Below are positions 30,793-40,644 of a DNA stretch of 64,000 bases, one piece after another. The notes beneath the pieces were generated by a model. That model did not search any database. It was not told the DNA's origin and saw nothing but the letters and a program-made list of their open reading frames with translations. The translations under genes were made by a program, and so were the position numbers. The stretch is from Bacteroidota bacterium. Lineage in GTDB: Bacteria; Bacteroidota; Bacteroidia; CAILMK01. The stretch is taken from contig JABDBQ010000008.1 of NCBI GenBank assembly GCA_013288555.1, positions 18,706 through 82,705 of the forward strand, in the 5' to 3' direction. The stretch's first letter is position 1, and each line of letters starts with the position of its first letter.

Positions 30793-31722
30793 TTAGGTGT
30801 GAAAAAAAAATAATGTGTCCCTCTTGTCAGCTTCTAGTTGCTGCACTAATTCTTCCTTGGATGCGAATTTAACTTCTTTCCGTAAAAACAACAAAAATTT
30901 TACAGTTATTTTTTCATTGTATATCTGCTTGTTAAAATTAAAGATATTCACTTCCAGCGTTTTGTCTGTATCTCCAAAGGTTGGATTGTGCCCCAGGCTT
31001 GCCATGCCTTTATATGTCTTTCCATCATATATTACCTCTACCACGTAAATTCCATCTGCGGGCAAGAGTTTAAATTTCTCCGGAATTTGAATATTCGCGG
31101 TAGGATAACCCAATTCTCTGCCTCTCTTTTTCCCTTCAACTACAATTCCGGTGACTGAATATGGATAACCAAGTATCTCATTAGCAAAAACCGTTTCCCC
31201 GTTTTCCAGTGCTTTACGGATCATGGATGAACTCAACGGATCTGATTGCAGCTGGATGGCATCTACCTGGATGAGATCAAAATGAAAAACCGGGGCAAAA
31301 GCTTCAAGCTGTTCAAAATTTCCTTCGCGATTTTTCCCGAAATGGTGATCATGCCCAATGACAAGGGTTTTGACATTTATTTTTTTTACCAGGATTTCTT
31401 CTATAAAAAGTCGATAATCCATTTTTGAGAATTCTTCTGTAAAGGGCAGAATAACAAGGTTGTCCAACCCGTAGTTTTCCAGGATTTCAATTTTTTCTTC
31501 AATGGTATTTAATAATTTCAATCCATTGTCATTGGGTTGCAATACCATTCTGGGATGAGGCCAGAAAGTGAGAAGTACGGTCTCTCCGTCAATTTCATTT
31601 GCCTTTATGGTCATTACATTCAGGATTTCACGGTGCCCAAGATGTACGCCATCAAATGACCCGATACTTACTACAGGGTTTTTGAAAGCCGGCAACTGCG
31701 AGATGTCACTAAATATTTTCAT
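30793..31722 (-). CDS. ribF: Bifunctional riboflavin kinase/FAD synthetase
   Basis: SIGSFDGVHLGHREIL, IGHDHHFGKNREG, GRELGYPTANIQ, DGIYVVEV. Confidence 0.96.
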   Translation of the reverse strand: MKIFSDISQLPAFKNPVVSIGSFDGVHLGHREILNVMTIKANEIDGETVLLTFWPHPRMVLQPNDNGLKLLNTIEEKIEILENYGLDNLVILPFTEEFSKMDYRLFIEEILVKKINVKTLVIGHDHHFGKNREGNFEQLEAFAPVFHFDLIQVDAIQLQSDPLSSSMIRKALENGETVFANEILGYPYSVTGIVVEGKKRGRELGYPTANIQIPEKFKLLPADGIYVVEVIYDGKTYKGMASLGHNPTFGDTDKTLEVNIFNFNKQIYNEKITVKFLLFLRKEVKFASKEELVQQLEADKRDTLFFFHT

Positions 31723-32419
31723 CCGATGGTTTCAAATGTTGAATTTGATACAAATGATCGGCCAATTGGTCTGCCTGCCATGCATTTTCAAGCTTAAAAT
31801 CTCCAATTCTTGTGCGGCAAAGATCATATAGATAAGCCCCTACGCCTAATATCTTCCCTAAATCGTTCGCCAACGACCTGATATAGGTTCCTTTGCTGCA
31901 AACTACTCTGAAATAAATAAGGGGAAGTTCAATTTTTGTTATTTCAAATTCAATAATTTCAAGTTCTCTCGGCTTCAGCTCACGGGCTTTGCCTTTTCGG
32001 GCCAGGTTATAAGATCTTTTCCCATCTATTTTGATGGCAGAAAAAGCTGGTGGAACTTGTAAAATTACTCCTGTAAGTGACTTGGCAGAAGTTATGATAT
32101 CCTGTTCAGAAACAGAGCCTATTTCGGTAATATCTTCCGGTTCCGTTTCACGGTCATAAGATGGGGTAGTGGCACCGAGAAAGATTGAACCCGTGTATTC
32201 TTTCACCATATCCTGAAAATCAGATATTTTCTTGGTAAAAGGTCCGGTGGCAAGAATCATGAGGCCGGTGGCAAGAGGATCAAGGGTCCCGGCATGGCCT
32301 ATTTTTGCGTTTACGCCTCTTTTAAGTTTGCGAACCACATCAAATGATGACCAGCCTCTTGGTTTATCGATAAGCAGGATTTCTCCGTTCTGGAAATCAA
32401 AATCCCGAAATTGATCCAT
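31709..32419 (-). CDS. truB: tRNA pseudouridine(55) synthase TruB
   Basis: LLIDKPRGWSSFDVV, KIGHAGTLDPLATGLMI, VVCSKGTYIRSLANDLG. Confidence 0.96.
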   Translation of the reverse strand: MDQFRDFDFQNGEILLIDKPRGWSSFDVVRKLKRGVNAKIGHAGTLDPLATGLMILATGPFTKKISDFQDMVKEYTGSIFLGATTPSYDRETEPEDITEIGSVSEQDIITSAKSLTGVILQVPPAFSAIKIDGKRSYNLARKGKARELKPRELEIIEFEITKIELPLIYFRVVCSKGTYIRSLANDLGKILGVGAYLYDLCRTRIGDFKLENAWQADQLADHLYQIQHLKPSDENI

Positions 32420-32444
32420 AGATAGGTGTTTGTCGGACAGAAAA

Positions 32445-32693
32445 TCAGGCCTCAGGGTTTTGAACCTTGGGCTTTTTCATGATGGCGTAGATCTCAAACA
32501 AAAAGCCGAATAACAATACATTCGGGGCTATTTTCATCTTTGTGAAATTATAGATATCAGTAGATCCTGATATCAATACAAATCCAATAATAATAATACC
32601 CAGGCCCACCAGCATCAAAATATAATTCTCTTTTGATAAAGGCAATTCGTTAAACGGGGCTTTAGAAACCTTTTTTACTTCTTTTTTACTCAT
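32445..32693 (-). CDS. DUF3098 family membrane protein
   Basis: 82 aa, FNELPLSKENYILMLVGLGIIIIGFVLISG; between ftsX and truB. Confidence 0.88.
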   Translation of the reverse strand: MSKKEVKKVSKAPFNELPLSKENYILMLVGLGIIIIGFVLISGSTDIYNFTKMKIAPNVLLFGFLFEIYAIMKKPKVQNPEA

Positions 32694-32705
32694 AAGACTG
32701 CAAAT

Positions 32706-33557
32706 TTAAAACAAGTCGTCCAATTTAAGTTTAAGATATTTGTTTATTGCAAAATAACTGCTCAATCCGGTGATTAATACGCCCAGAATAAGCATTCCGA
32801 CCAATAAAGAGCCAATCTCCAGGTAATTATCAATCATGAACAAAAAATTGAACTTCTGTTTGATGAAATAGATAAAGGTCGAAAGCAAAATGGCCGCAAA
32901 TACAGCACTGCACAGGCCTGTGATGATTCCTGTAGATATAATGGGACGGCGGATGAAATTCTTGGTAGCACCAACCAACTGCATGCTTTTGATCAAAAAG
33001 CGCCGGGAATACATATTCATTCTTATAGCGCTATTAATTAAAGCGATGCTAACAATGCCCATCATTAAAGCCAGCGAAATAAGTATGATACCTGCGGTCT
33101 GGACATATTTATCAATATTTTCTACCACATTCTCATCAAACTGAACCTCGCGTATACCTGGATTTTTTTCAAGAGCTGTTTTAAGGATTTTGAGGCTGTC
33201 GAATACAACAAAACCCGAATTAAAATGCACATCTATTGAATTAGGAATAGGATTAAAGCCTAAAAGTTTGACACCTTCAGCCCCTAATGGCCATATTTTT
33301 ACGCCATCTTCCTTCGATATGTATTCTGCCTTTTTTACGTAAGGTTCTGTCTGCAGTTTATCCCTGGTTTTGAGAATATCAGCTTCACTTACGTTGTCAT
33401 TAAAATATAAACTCAATTCTATGTTTTCCTTTATATTTCTTTTCATAGCATTGGCATTCAGGATAAAGTAACCAAGAAGCCCCCCCAGAAACAGCACAAA
33501 ACTGATACTGAAAAAAGTAGGTAAATAGGATATGCGTCTTTTATAAAATCTTGACAT
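32706..33557 (-). CDS. ftsX: FtsX-like permease (cell division)
   Basis: Start placed at MSRFYKRRISYLPTFF (33557). Single N-terminal TM, extracellular loop, C-terminal TMs. Confidence 0.88.
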   Translation of the reverse strand: MSRFYKRRISYLPTFFSISFVLFLGGLLGYFILNANAMKRNIKENIELSLYFNDNVSEADILKTRDKLQTEPYVKKAEYISKEDGVKIWPLGAEGVKLLGFNPIPNSIDVHFNSGFVVFDSLKILKTALEKNPGIREVQFDENVVENIDKYVQTAGIILISLALMMGIVSIALINSAIRMNMYSRRFLIKSMQLVGATKNFIRRPIISTGIITGLCSAVFAAILLSTFIYFIKQKFNFLFMIDNYLEIGSLLVGMLILGVLITGLSSYFAINKYLKLKLDDLF

Positions 33558-33558
33558 G

Positions 33559-34845
33559 CTATGAAATAACCGATATCTCTTCTTTAAACTCAATGTCTTC
33601 AGAGCTTAAGGCGGCCAATACTGGTCGGTAAACTTCTGAAATCACGGGTAAAATTACACCAAAAGTTTTTATTATTCCATCTGCGATCAATCCGGCTGCA
33701 ATGGCGAGGGGTAATCCCACTGTTTTTGCCATGGCAGATTTACGTGCATCCTCACCTTCAAGGTCCATCAATGATTTCAAAAGTTCTTTCCTCCCATCCT
33801 TCTCATATTCAATTTCATGAAGCATTACTACACGGTCCTTGTCGGCTGGGTTCATTTTCCATTTTTTTTCAAGGAGTTTCTGGAGGTTTGCTGCGGGGGT
33901 AGCGGTTTTCAATTCAATATCACCTGCATCTTTGAAAAGCCATTCGAGTGCTTTTTGAGTATCGCCATCATCTGATTTTTCAATTGAAAAACCATTAAGA
34001 AACTTGTCCCAGCTGATATCATTTGCAAATGTCATTTCTATTTTATCAGAGGTTAATCCGGCATCAACCAGGCTGTTCCATTTTTTACAAAATCCCGGGT
34101 ATCTCAACGTGCCTCTCAGAAATGTAGGAACTTGATCAAGTCCATAAAGCGAAATATATCTGGTGGAATCCCGATTGAGATACATTTCAAAAGATTCATT
34201 ATTCGCCTCGATGATTTTGGTTTCCCTGAATAAGCGATGATAAGGAACATATCTTAACTGATTGTTTTCAAGGTTCATGGCTCCATCACTTCCGGCCCTG
34301 ATGACATTGTATGGATTCCATGTAAACTTATATTCCCATGGATTGTCACAGTTCTTCCTGGAAATCAATCCACCACAATAGGATTTATAACTTTTAATAG
34401 TCGCACCTTGTTCTTTAAGTCGGTTAATAATATTCATAGAAGAAAGATGATCAATACCCGGGTCGAGGCCAAGTTCATTGAGTATGATGATGTTTTTAGA
34501 AATAGTCTCATTGTTTAGCTTATTCATATCTGCTGTCACATAAGAAGGCGTAACGAGATGCACCCCAAAATCAATACAATCTCTTGCAACAAGTACATGA
34601 AAATAATTCGGCAATAAAGAGATGACAACATTGCACGGCTTAATAACAGCCGCACGTTTTTCGGCATCAAATACATCCACTTTAGCGATATGAATCCCTG
34701 GGAACTCGTTCTTACATGCATTCAGGGTTTCCTGGTTCGCATCTGCTACAGTAATTTCCCATTGCCTTGCCGGCCCATGATCTGCCAGGTACTTTATAGC
34801 ATAATATGCAGTAAGCCCGGCGCCAAATACAAGTATTTTTTTCAT
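33559..34845 (-). CDS. Saccharopine dehydrogenase family protein
   Basis: MKKILVFGAGLTAYYAIKYL; LNELGLDPGIDHLSSMNII; KSYCGGLISRKNCDNPWEYKFTWNP. Confidence 0.92.
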   Translation of the reverse strand: MKKILVFGAGLTAYYAIKYLADHGPARQWEITVADANQETLNACKNEFPGIHIAKVDVFDAEKRAAVIKPCNVVISLLPNYFHVLVARDCIDFGVHLVTPSYVTADMNKLNNETISKNIIILNELGLDPGIDHLSSMNIINRLKEQGATIKSYKSYCGGLISRKNCDNPWEYKFTWNPYNVIRAGSDGAMNLENNQLRYVPYHRLFRETKIIEANNESFEMYLNRDSTRYISLYGLDQVPTFLRGTLRYPGFCKKWNSLVDAGLTSDKIEMTFANDISWDKFLNGFSIEKSDDGDTQKALEWLFKDAGDIELKTATPAANLQKLLEKKWKMNPADKDRVVMLHEIEYEKDGRKELLKSLMDLEGEDARKSAMAKTVGLPLAIAAGLIADGIIKTFGVILPVISEVYRPVLAALSSEDIEFKEEISVIS

Positions 34846-34909
34846 GAATGGGTAATGCTCTTTTTGGGTGGTAAAGTTAGGGGTTTGAGATGAAAAATAA
34901 ATGTTCAAC

Positions 34910-35112
34910 AAAGAGCGTTATTGCGGCAAGGATTCGAGGTACGAGAATACGAAAGCCGCAATCTTTTGATTCACGTTCCGAAGAAAGTTAATAGCTGGCC
35001 TTTTATCTTTTGCGAGTTCTATGAAAAGAGCTTTGTCGATGCGGCAGAATGTATGCAATGGGATTGCGGGTCAGGCTGAGGCAAGCTCAAGCCGCCCGCA
35101 AAGACGCTCTTT
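34910..35112. repeat. MITE-like ~203-bp element with 17-bp imperfect terminal inverted repeats
   Basis: AAAGAGCGTTATTGCGG vs reverse complement of right end AAAGAGCGTCTTTGCGG (15/17). Confidence 0.4.
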
Positions 35113-35122
35113 TCATTGTTTT

Positions 35123-35890
35123 TTAATCTTTTAATCTTTCATTCCGGATCAAATTATCTATCAGCACTGCCGTTGCAATAGATGCATTCAATGATTCGGC
35201 TTTTCCATATCGTGGGATCATGATAGTATCGTCGCACGTTTTAATGATTTCTTCACTCACGCCACGGGCTTCATTTCCAATGATCAATAACACAGGTTCC
35301 GGGATTGTTAGCTTATGAATATTAACATTACCGTCAAGGGTAGCGGCATAAGATTTATGCGTTTTGTGATCCATGATAAGTTGCCTGATATCGGTATAAA
35401 TTACCTCAACCCTGGCAATGCTGCCCATAGTGGCCCTGACGGTTTTTGGGTTATAAATTTCAGCGCAGTCATCCGAACAATAGAGCTGCGAAATACCATA
35501 CCAGTCGCAAATGCGGACAATAGTACCCAGGTTTCCCGGGTCACGGATGCTATCCGCTGCAAGAAGGATCTTTGGGCTAGAGCTGGTATTTTGACTGATT
35601 TTCTCAGGGATATGAACCAATAATAATACTTCCTGGGGGGTATCCAGGCTGCTTATTTTAAGCATCTCTTCCTCAGAAACATCCATGGCTTCTATATCTT
35701 TGTGCCGTTGGAGAATATGCTTATTTTCGGCAAGCCATTCGGTAGTGGCATATATTTTGTGAACTTTGAGGGCAGATTCTAATATGTCAATGGCTATTTT
35801 TGAACCTTCGGCTATAAAAAGAAGATGCAATTGCCGATACTTTTTCTGATGAAGCAACCTGATAAATTTAACCTGGGCTTTTGAAATCAT
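35123..35890 (-). CDS. TrmH/SpoU family RNA methyltransferase
   Basis: AADSIRDPGNLGTIVRICDWYG, LIIGNEARGVSEEI, IPRYGKAESLNASIATAVLI. Confidence 0.93.
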   Translation of the reverse strand: MISKAQVKFIRLLHQKKYRQLHLLFIAEGSKIAIDILESALKVHKIYATTEWLAENKHILQRHKDIEAMDVSEEEMLKISSLDTPQEVLLLVHIPEKISQNTSSSPKILLAADSIRDPGNLGTIVRICDWYGISQLYCSDDCAEIYNPKTVRATMGSIARVEVIYTDIRQLIMDHKTHKSYAATLDGNVNIHKLTIPEPVLLIIGNEARGVSEEIIKTCDDTIMIPRYGKAESLNASIATAVLIDNLIRNERLKD

Positions 35891-38388
35891 CTTTCTGCTT
35901 TTATAAAATTCCGGTTATTGTTTTTGTGTTGCTTGCTATATTCCTCATCCAGGCATGCAATATCAGCAAATATATCCCTCCTAAAAAATATTTACTCCAA
36001 AATGTAGAAATAAAAGGTGCTCCAAAAGGAGAACATGAAGAACTATATAGTTTACTCAGGCAATCGCCAAATACAAAAGTTCTTGGTTTATTTAGATTTA
36101 ATATGTGGATGTTCCTCATTTTTGACAACGAACAGGCTAAACAAAAACGGGAACGAAAAGTAAGGAAATTTACGGATCAACTTGAGGCAAAAGAATCTGA
36201 ACTGGCAAAGACAGATACCAGCGATAAAAAAGCGAGAACTAAAATTGAAGATAAAATTTCCAAAATAAATGGCCGTATTGATTATTGGGAAAACCGGGAA
36301 GATAACCTGAAGAAAAGCGTTTGGGAAGAACCGGTGATCCTGGACAGTCAATTATTGTCAGCTTCCACTTTGCAGTTTAAATCCTACTTGTTTAATAAAG
36401 GCTTTTACTATGATACAGTAAATTACAATGTTAAAATCAATGGAAAAAAGGCTTCAGTAATTTATAATATCAAACCGGGGGCTGCATTTTATATTCATAA
36501 AGTAGACTATCACATATTTGACAAACGCATTTCTGATATCGTGGCGAATGATTCTATGAACCGGCTGCTGAAACCCGGACAAAAATACGATGGTGATGTT
36601 ATTACAGCGGAACGAAACCGGCTTACACTTTTGCTTCGAAATAATGGATATTATAATTTCAGAAGGGATTATATTTATTTTGAAGTGGATACTTCTCTTG
36701 CCGGGCACGTTGTAAATGTTGGGCTGGGCATTGCAAACCCCAACAGCAGGACCCGTCACCGTGTATATAAGATAAATGAAATATATGTAGAGCCTGAATA
36801 CGTTCAGAATGATAAAACTGTAAAAGATACGGTCGTTTATGCAGGTCTTCACTACATCAGCAATGAGTTGCGGGTGAAACCCTCTGTACTTTCTGAATTT
36901 ATTTTCATTCATCCCGGCGATTTATATAATGCCGATGACTACCAGAGCACCCTTCGCGGTTTATCTCAGTTGAATACCTATAAATTTATAGATATTCAAT
37001 TTGGCATAGATACCATTCTAAGTCAGGATACCGGTAACCTGAACGTATTTATCAGACTTACGCCATTAGAGAAGCAGGAAATCGGTTATGGTGCGGAGCT
37101 GAATTCCGTAGAAGAAAGCCAGGCGCAGATTGCCACAACCAGATCACTGGGTGTAGCAGGGAACCTGAGCTATATTGATAAAAACCTCTTTGGAGGTGCA
37201 ATGGAACTGGCTATAAAGCCTTATGGGTCGATAGAATTGCCAATATCTGTTTTGCAACATTCCAATGCGATAGATACCCCGACTTATCAGTACGGCATAA
37301 CCACTTCTTTGATTGTTCCCAGGCTTTTATGGCCATGGAAACTAAGTCAAAAGATCCTTAAGTTACCTGCAAGAACGACTTTCAATGTCAGTTATATTGC
37401 CGAGAATAATGTGGAATTCAGCAGAACAACTTTTTTGACGAATATGACATGGCAGGCAAAAGTCAGCAGCAACCAAACGTTGTCGATTACGCCAATCGAA
37501 ATCGGTTTTGTAAACACTGGATTTTTATCCGGAACTTTCAAAAAAAGTATTGATTCTACACACAATCCCCTCCTTATTGACCTGTTTGACCAGCATCTTA
37601 TCACTGACTTCAGAGCTTCCTATCTTATAAACCAGCAACCTCTGACCAATGTCAAATATCCATACTGGTACCTGCGCCTTTCTTTTGAAGCCGGAGGAAA
37701 TGTACCCGCATTGTTAACGTTAAAACAGCAAAGGGATTCTAATGCTGTAACCGATAAATTATCAGGCATCAATTATTACCAATACACAAAAATAGAAGCC
37801 GACTACCAGTATTATTTGCCTGTTTTACACAATAATAACCTTGCAATGCGGATTATAGGCGGTGTTGGTGTACCGCAAAGCCTTGTGGGTTTATTTGCCC
37901 CAAATACCAACTCAACAGAATTGCCTTTTGAAAAACAATTTTATGTAGGAGGTGCAAACAGCATTCGTGCCTGGAAATTGCGAACCCTTGGCCCGGGCTC
38001 TTATTATGATCCTTTAGGGCCAACTTATTATGACAAATCAGGTGATATAAAGCTGGAAGCAAATGCAGAATTGCGGTTTCCTATTTACAGCATCGTCAAA
38101 GGAGCTTTGTTTACTGATGCAGGCAACGTATGGTTATATAGCAATGATCCGCAAAGACCGGGTTCCGGTTTCTATTTTAATACCTTTTACAAACAAATTG
38201 CAGTGGGTTCCGGGGTCGGGTTGCGTTTTGATTTTAGTTATTTTGTAGTTCGTTTTGATTTTGCTGTTCCGCTTCGCGACCCTTCAAGACCTTCGGGGAG
38301 CGAATGGGAAGTGGATGAACTCCTCCGCCAGAGTGCTTGGTTTGAACACAATCTCCAGATTAACCTGGGTATTGGCTATCCATTCTAA
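35881..38388 (+). CDS. tamL: BamA/TamA family outer membrane lipoprotein (TamL-like)
   Basis: TTG start; lipobox LIQACNISKYIPPKKYLLQNVEI; POTRA-like region; C-terminal barrel with FYVGGANSIRAWKLRTLGPG. Confidence 0.85.
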   Translation: MKSSFCFYKIPVIVFVLLAIFLIQACNISKYIPPKKYLLQNVEIKGAPKGEHEELYSLLRQSPNTKVLGLFRFNMWMFLIFDNEQAKQKRERKVRKFTDQLEAKESELAKTDTSDKKARTKIEDKISKINGRIDYWENREDNLKKSVWEEPVILDSQLLSASTLQFKSYLFNKGFYYDTVNYNVKINGKKASVIYNIKPGAAFYIHKVDYHIFDKRISDIVANDSMNRLLKPGQKYDGDVITAERNRLTLLLRNNGYYNFRRDYIYFEVDTSLAGHVVNVGLGIANPNSRTRHRVYKINEIYVEPEYVQNDKTVKDTVVYAGLHYISNELRVKPSVLSEFIFIHPGDLYNADDYQSTLRGLSQLNTYKFIDIQFGIDTILSQDTGNLNVFIRLTPLEKQEIGYGAELNSVEESQAQIATTRSLGVAGNLSYIDKNLFGGAMELAIKPYGSIELPISVLQHSNAIDTPTYQYGITTSLIVPRLLWPWKLSQKILKLPARTTFNVSYIAENNVEFSRTTFLTNMTWQAKVSSNQTLSITPIEIGFVNTGFLSGTFKKSIDSTHNPLLIDLFDQHLITDFRASYLINQQPLTNVKYPYWYLRLSFEAGGNVPALLTLKQQRDSNAVTDKLSGINYYQYTKIEADYQYYLPVLHNNNLAMRIIGGVGVPQSLVGLFAPNTNSTELPFEKQFYVGGANSIRAWKLRTLGPGSYYDPLGPTYYDKSGDIKLEANAELRFPIYSIVKGALFTDAGNVWLYSNDPQRPGSGFYFNTFYKQIAVGSGVGLRFDFSYFVVRFDFAVPLRDPSRPSGSEWEVDELLRQSAWFEHNLQINLGIGYPF

Positions 38389-38408
38389 TAGCTTTGTCAA
38401 AGACAAAA

Positions 38409-38445
38409 AAAAGTGGCACTTCCTTAAGAAGCGCCACTTTTAAAT
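38409..38445. terminator. Terminator hairpin
   Basis: AAAAGTGGC...GCCACTTTT between convergent genes. Confidence 0.75.
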
Positions 38446-38480
38446 ATTTCCCTCGAATTCCGTATCGCCTAAGAAACCAA

Positions 38481-39344
38481 CTATTTGATCTCTACTACAA
38501 GGTATTTGCTTTCACTCCAGAAACTTGAAGCGTCAGAAATAACAAGCCTGTCGGTTTTTTTGTCAGACTTATCTATGCTATAAGAACCCGCAGGGTGAGA
38601 AGTAACAATACGCAGCAATTTGCCATTTAGCGGTATTTCGCTAATCACGGTTTTATCTTCCTGCGTAAATGCCGTCTTTTTTATGGAAGGACTCAACTCA
38701 GACGTTTTCCCCATCCCCAATATCCCACCTGTTTTTGTAATGACACCCTTTGCCTTAAGCTGTTTCATGGTACCCACTGCATAATATACCGTATTCATCT
38801 CCGTGGTTAAAGAACTTATGGTTGCCTTTTCATTCCTGATCTCGTTTATGCTGGCATTGTACCGTTGTGTAATAGCGGTTATGGTGTCGTTTGCGCCGCT
38901 TAACCGGTTTTGTAATGCAGCTATTTCAGCATCTTTATCAGATATTTCCCTCGTAAGATTGTCAATCATCTTTTTGAGTTTAGCATCGTTTCCTGCCATT
39001 TTTTTAAGTCTCGATTCCAGTTGAGAGATTTTCTTGTTGTTTGCAATGATGGCATCGTCTATAGATTTGATATCATCCATAATTGCAGATTTGGGATTAC
39101 TGCGGCTTTCTGAAGAATTCATAGTGATGATTTTCTCCTTTAATTTCAGGCTGTCAAGATTGCCCTGGATATCACCCATTGTGTTTATGTAGGATGAAAT
39201 AAGGGAATCCTTGTCTTTGGCCTGGGCGGCAAGGGTAGAATCCTGTGTCCTAAGCGCCTTGAGTTTGTCCAACTGCTCTTTTTCGTGGCTATTGCAGGCC
39301 GCAAAAGCCAATGCGATTAAAATAAAACCAAACTTTGCTTTCAT
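38481..39344 (-). CDS. Coiled-coil lipoprotein of unknown function
   Basis: Lipobox LIALAFAACNSHEKEQ, long coiled-coil. Confidence 0.8.
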   Translation of the reverse strand: MKAKFGFILIALAFAACNSHEKEQLDKLKALRTQDSTLAAQAKDKDSLISSYINTMGDIQGNLDSLKLKEKIITMNSSESRSNPKSAIMDDIKSIDDAIIANNKKISQLESRLKKMAGNDAKLKKMIDNLTREISDKDAEIAALQNRLSGANDTITAITQRYNASINEIRNEKATISSLTTEMNTVYYAVGTMKQLKAKGVITKTGGILGMGKTSELSPSIKKTAFTQEDKTVISEIPLNGKLLRIVTSHPAGSYSIDKSDKKTDRLVISDASSFWSESKYLVVEIK

Positions 39345-39762
39345 ATTTTTTTAATTTTTTTGAGATGACCGATTAAGATTTAAAACCAAAATTAACTTCA
39401 ATTTCTGAATCTCTGTTGCAAAACAATAATTTAGAAGTTTCTACATTTTTGGAATTAACAAAAAAACAAAAGCTTTGTTCAGAGAAAATTGGAAAGAAGT
39501 GTTAAAATTTTTGATCATTGTATCCGGCTTTGTTTTTAATAGTATAATGATAATGAATCGTATAAGTGTACACATGGCTGTACATTCTCTGTTTTTTTCT
39601 TCATTTTTATTGCTAAAATATTGAATGCGAACATGATAAGTGTCACGTTTGGGTGTACATTTTGCACATATTGCATACACTTTGTAATTTTTGTTCTTCT
39701 TAACATATTTAATATTTGGTATTTGAGTGAACATAATATCAGGCGTAAGGGACAAGTCGTAA

Positions 39763-39800
39763 GGCCTGCCCGTACCGAAAAAGGTACGTTCGGGCGGGCG
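39763..39800. repeat. GC-rich palindromic hairpin
   Basis: GGCCTGCC-CGTACC-gaaaaa-GGTACG-ttc-GGGCGGGC. Confidence 0.55.
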
Positions 39801-40075
39801 TAAGTGGCTGACGCATGATTCTCGCGCAAATTGTCTGTTTACTATGATCATGAGATTCGTAAGATTTTCTCTTGCCAGCCCATTTCCAAATTTCCAAATT
39901 TCCAAATTGTCTCATCGTTTTTACATACATATATAGCGACATGCCCAGGTGGGTGGGTGATTTGTAAAAATATTTTATAACTTGTATTTATTTAATGAGT
40001 TATAAGCGAAAATATTTTTGAAAATGTTTTATTTTTTTTGCGAATGTTGGTAGTCGCCGTCATTCCGGGCGGCTG

Positions 40076-40112
40076 CGGTTGCTGAGCTTGTCGAAGCAGC
40101 CTCAGCCTGACC
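40076..40112. repeat. GAGCTTGTCGAAG-family intergenic repeat
   Basis: CGGTTGCTGAGCTTGTCGAAGCAG (40076-40099) is the exact reverse complement of 45347-45370. Confidence 0.8.
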
Positions 40113-40249
40113 CGGAATCCTGTGGAATCAAGGTGCCAGACTTTATAAAATGCGAACTTGACTTCTCTGCGTTGTCTCAAGTGTTAAACGAAGTGTCACT
40201 TGGGACTTAAGAATGGAAGGAAGTCTATTGACTTCCCGAAAATCAGAGT

Positions 40250-40313
40250 AAAAAGCTGATGTTATCAATCGGCTTTCCATCAAAAAGCTGATGTTATCAA
40301 TCGGCTTTCCATC
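40250..40313. repeat. Perfect 2x32-bp tandem repeat
   Basis: AAAAAGCTGATGTTATCAATCGGCTTTCCATC twice. Confidence 0.95.
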
Positions 40314-40483
40314 AGAGTCTCCTCACTGCACAATGATCCCGAACCTTAACCGGCCAGGAGGGACTCTGATGTCTACGCATACGCAAACACATTTCTCGTA
40401 TGTGTTTTATTCCGAGTATACATCAGAGTCCACATTGATTTGTGGTTCAGCAAGATAGTTCCGGGTGAGACTCTGATGGGAAG
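40305..40483. repeat. 180-bp inverted-repeat element, unit A
   Basis: CTTTCCATCAGAGTCTC (40305-40321) faces GAGACTCTGATGGGAAG (40467-40483); inner stem GGACTCTGATGT/ACATCAGAGTCC. Confidence 0.9.
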
Positions 40484-40486
40484 TTA

Positions 40487-40627
40487 ACATAGACCGGCCA
40501 GGAGGGACCCTGATGAATACGCGTATGCAAACACTTTTCTCATGCGTGTTTGATTCTGAGTATACATCAAAGTCCCCATTGATTTGTGGTTCACCAAGAT
40601 AGTTCCGTGAGAGACTCTGATGGGAAG
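40487..40627. repeat. 180-bp inverted-repeat element, unit B (left end missing)
   Basis: Homologous to units A and C from ACATAGACCGGCCAGGAGGG to GAGACTCTGATGGGAAG. Confidence 0.88.
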
Positions 40628-40644
40628 TTAAAATGCGAACTTGG

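Noticed and set aside
39441-39905. 154-aa minus-strand ORF in the gene-free zone
   Set aside because: Composition and content (low-complexity, crosses palindromic repeats, competing ORFs in other frames) do not look protein coding.
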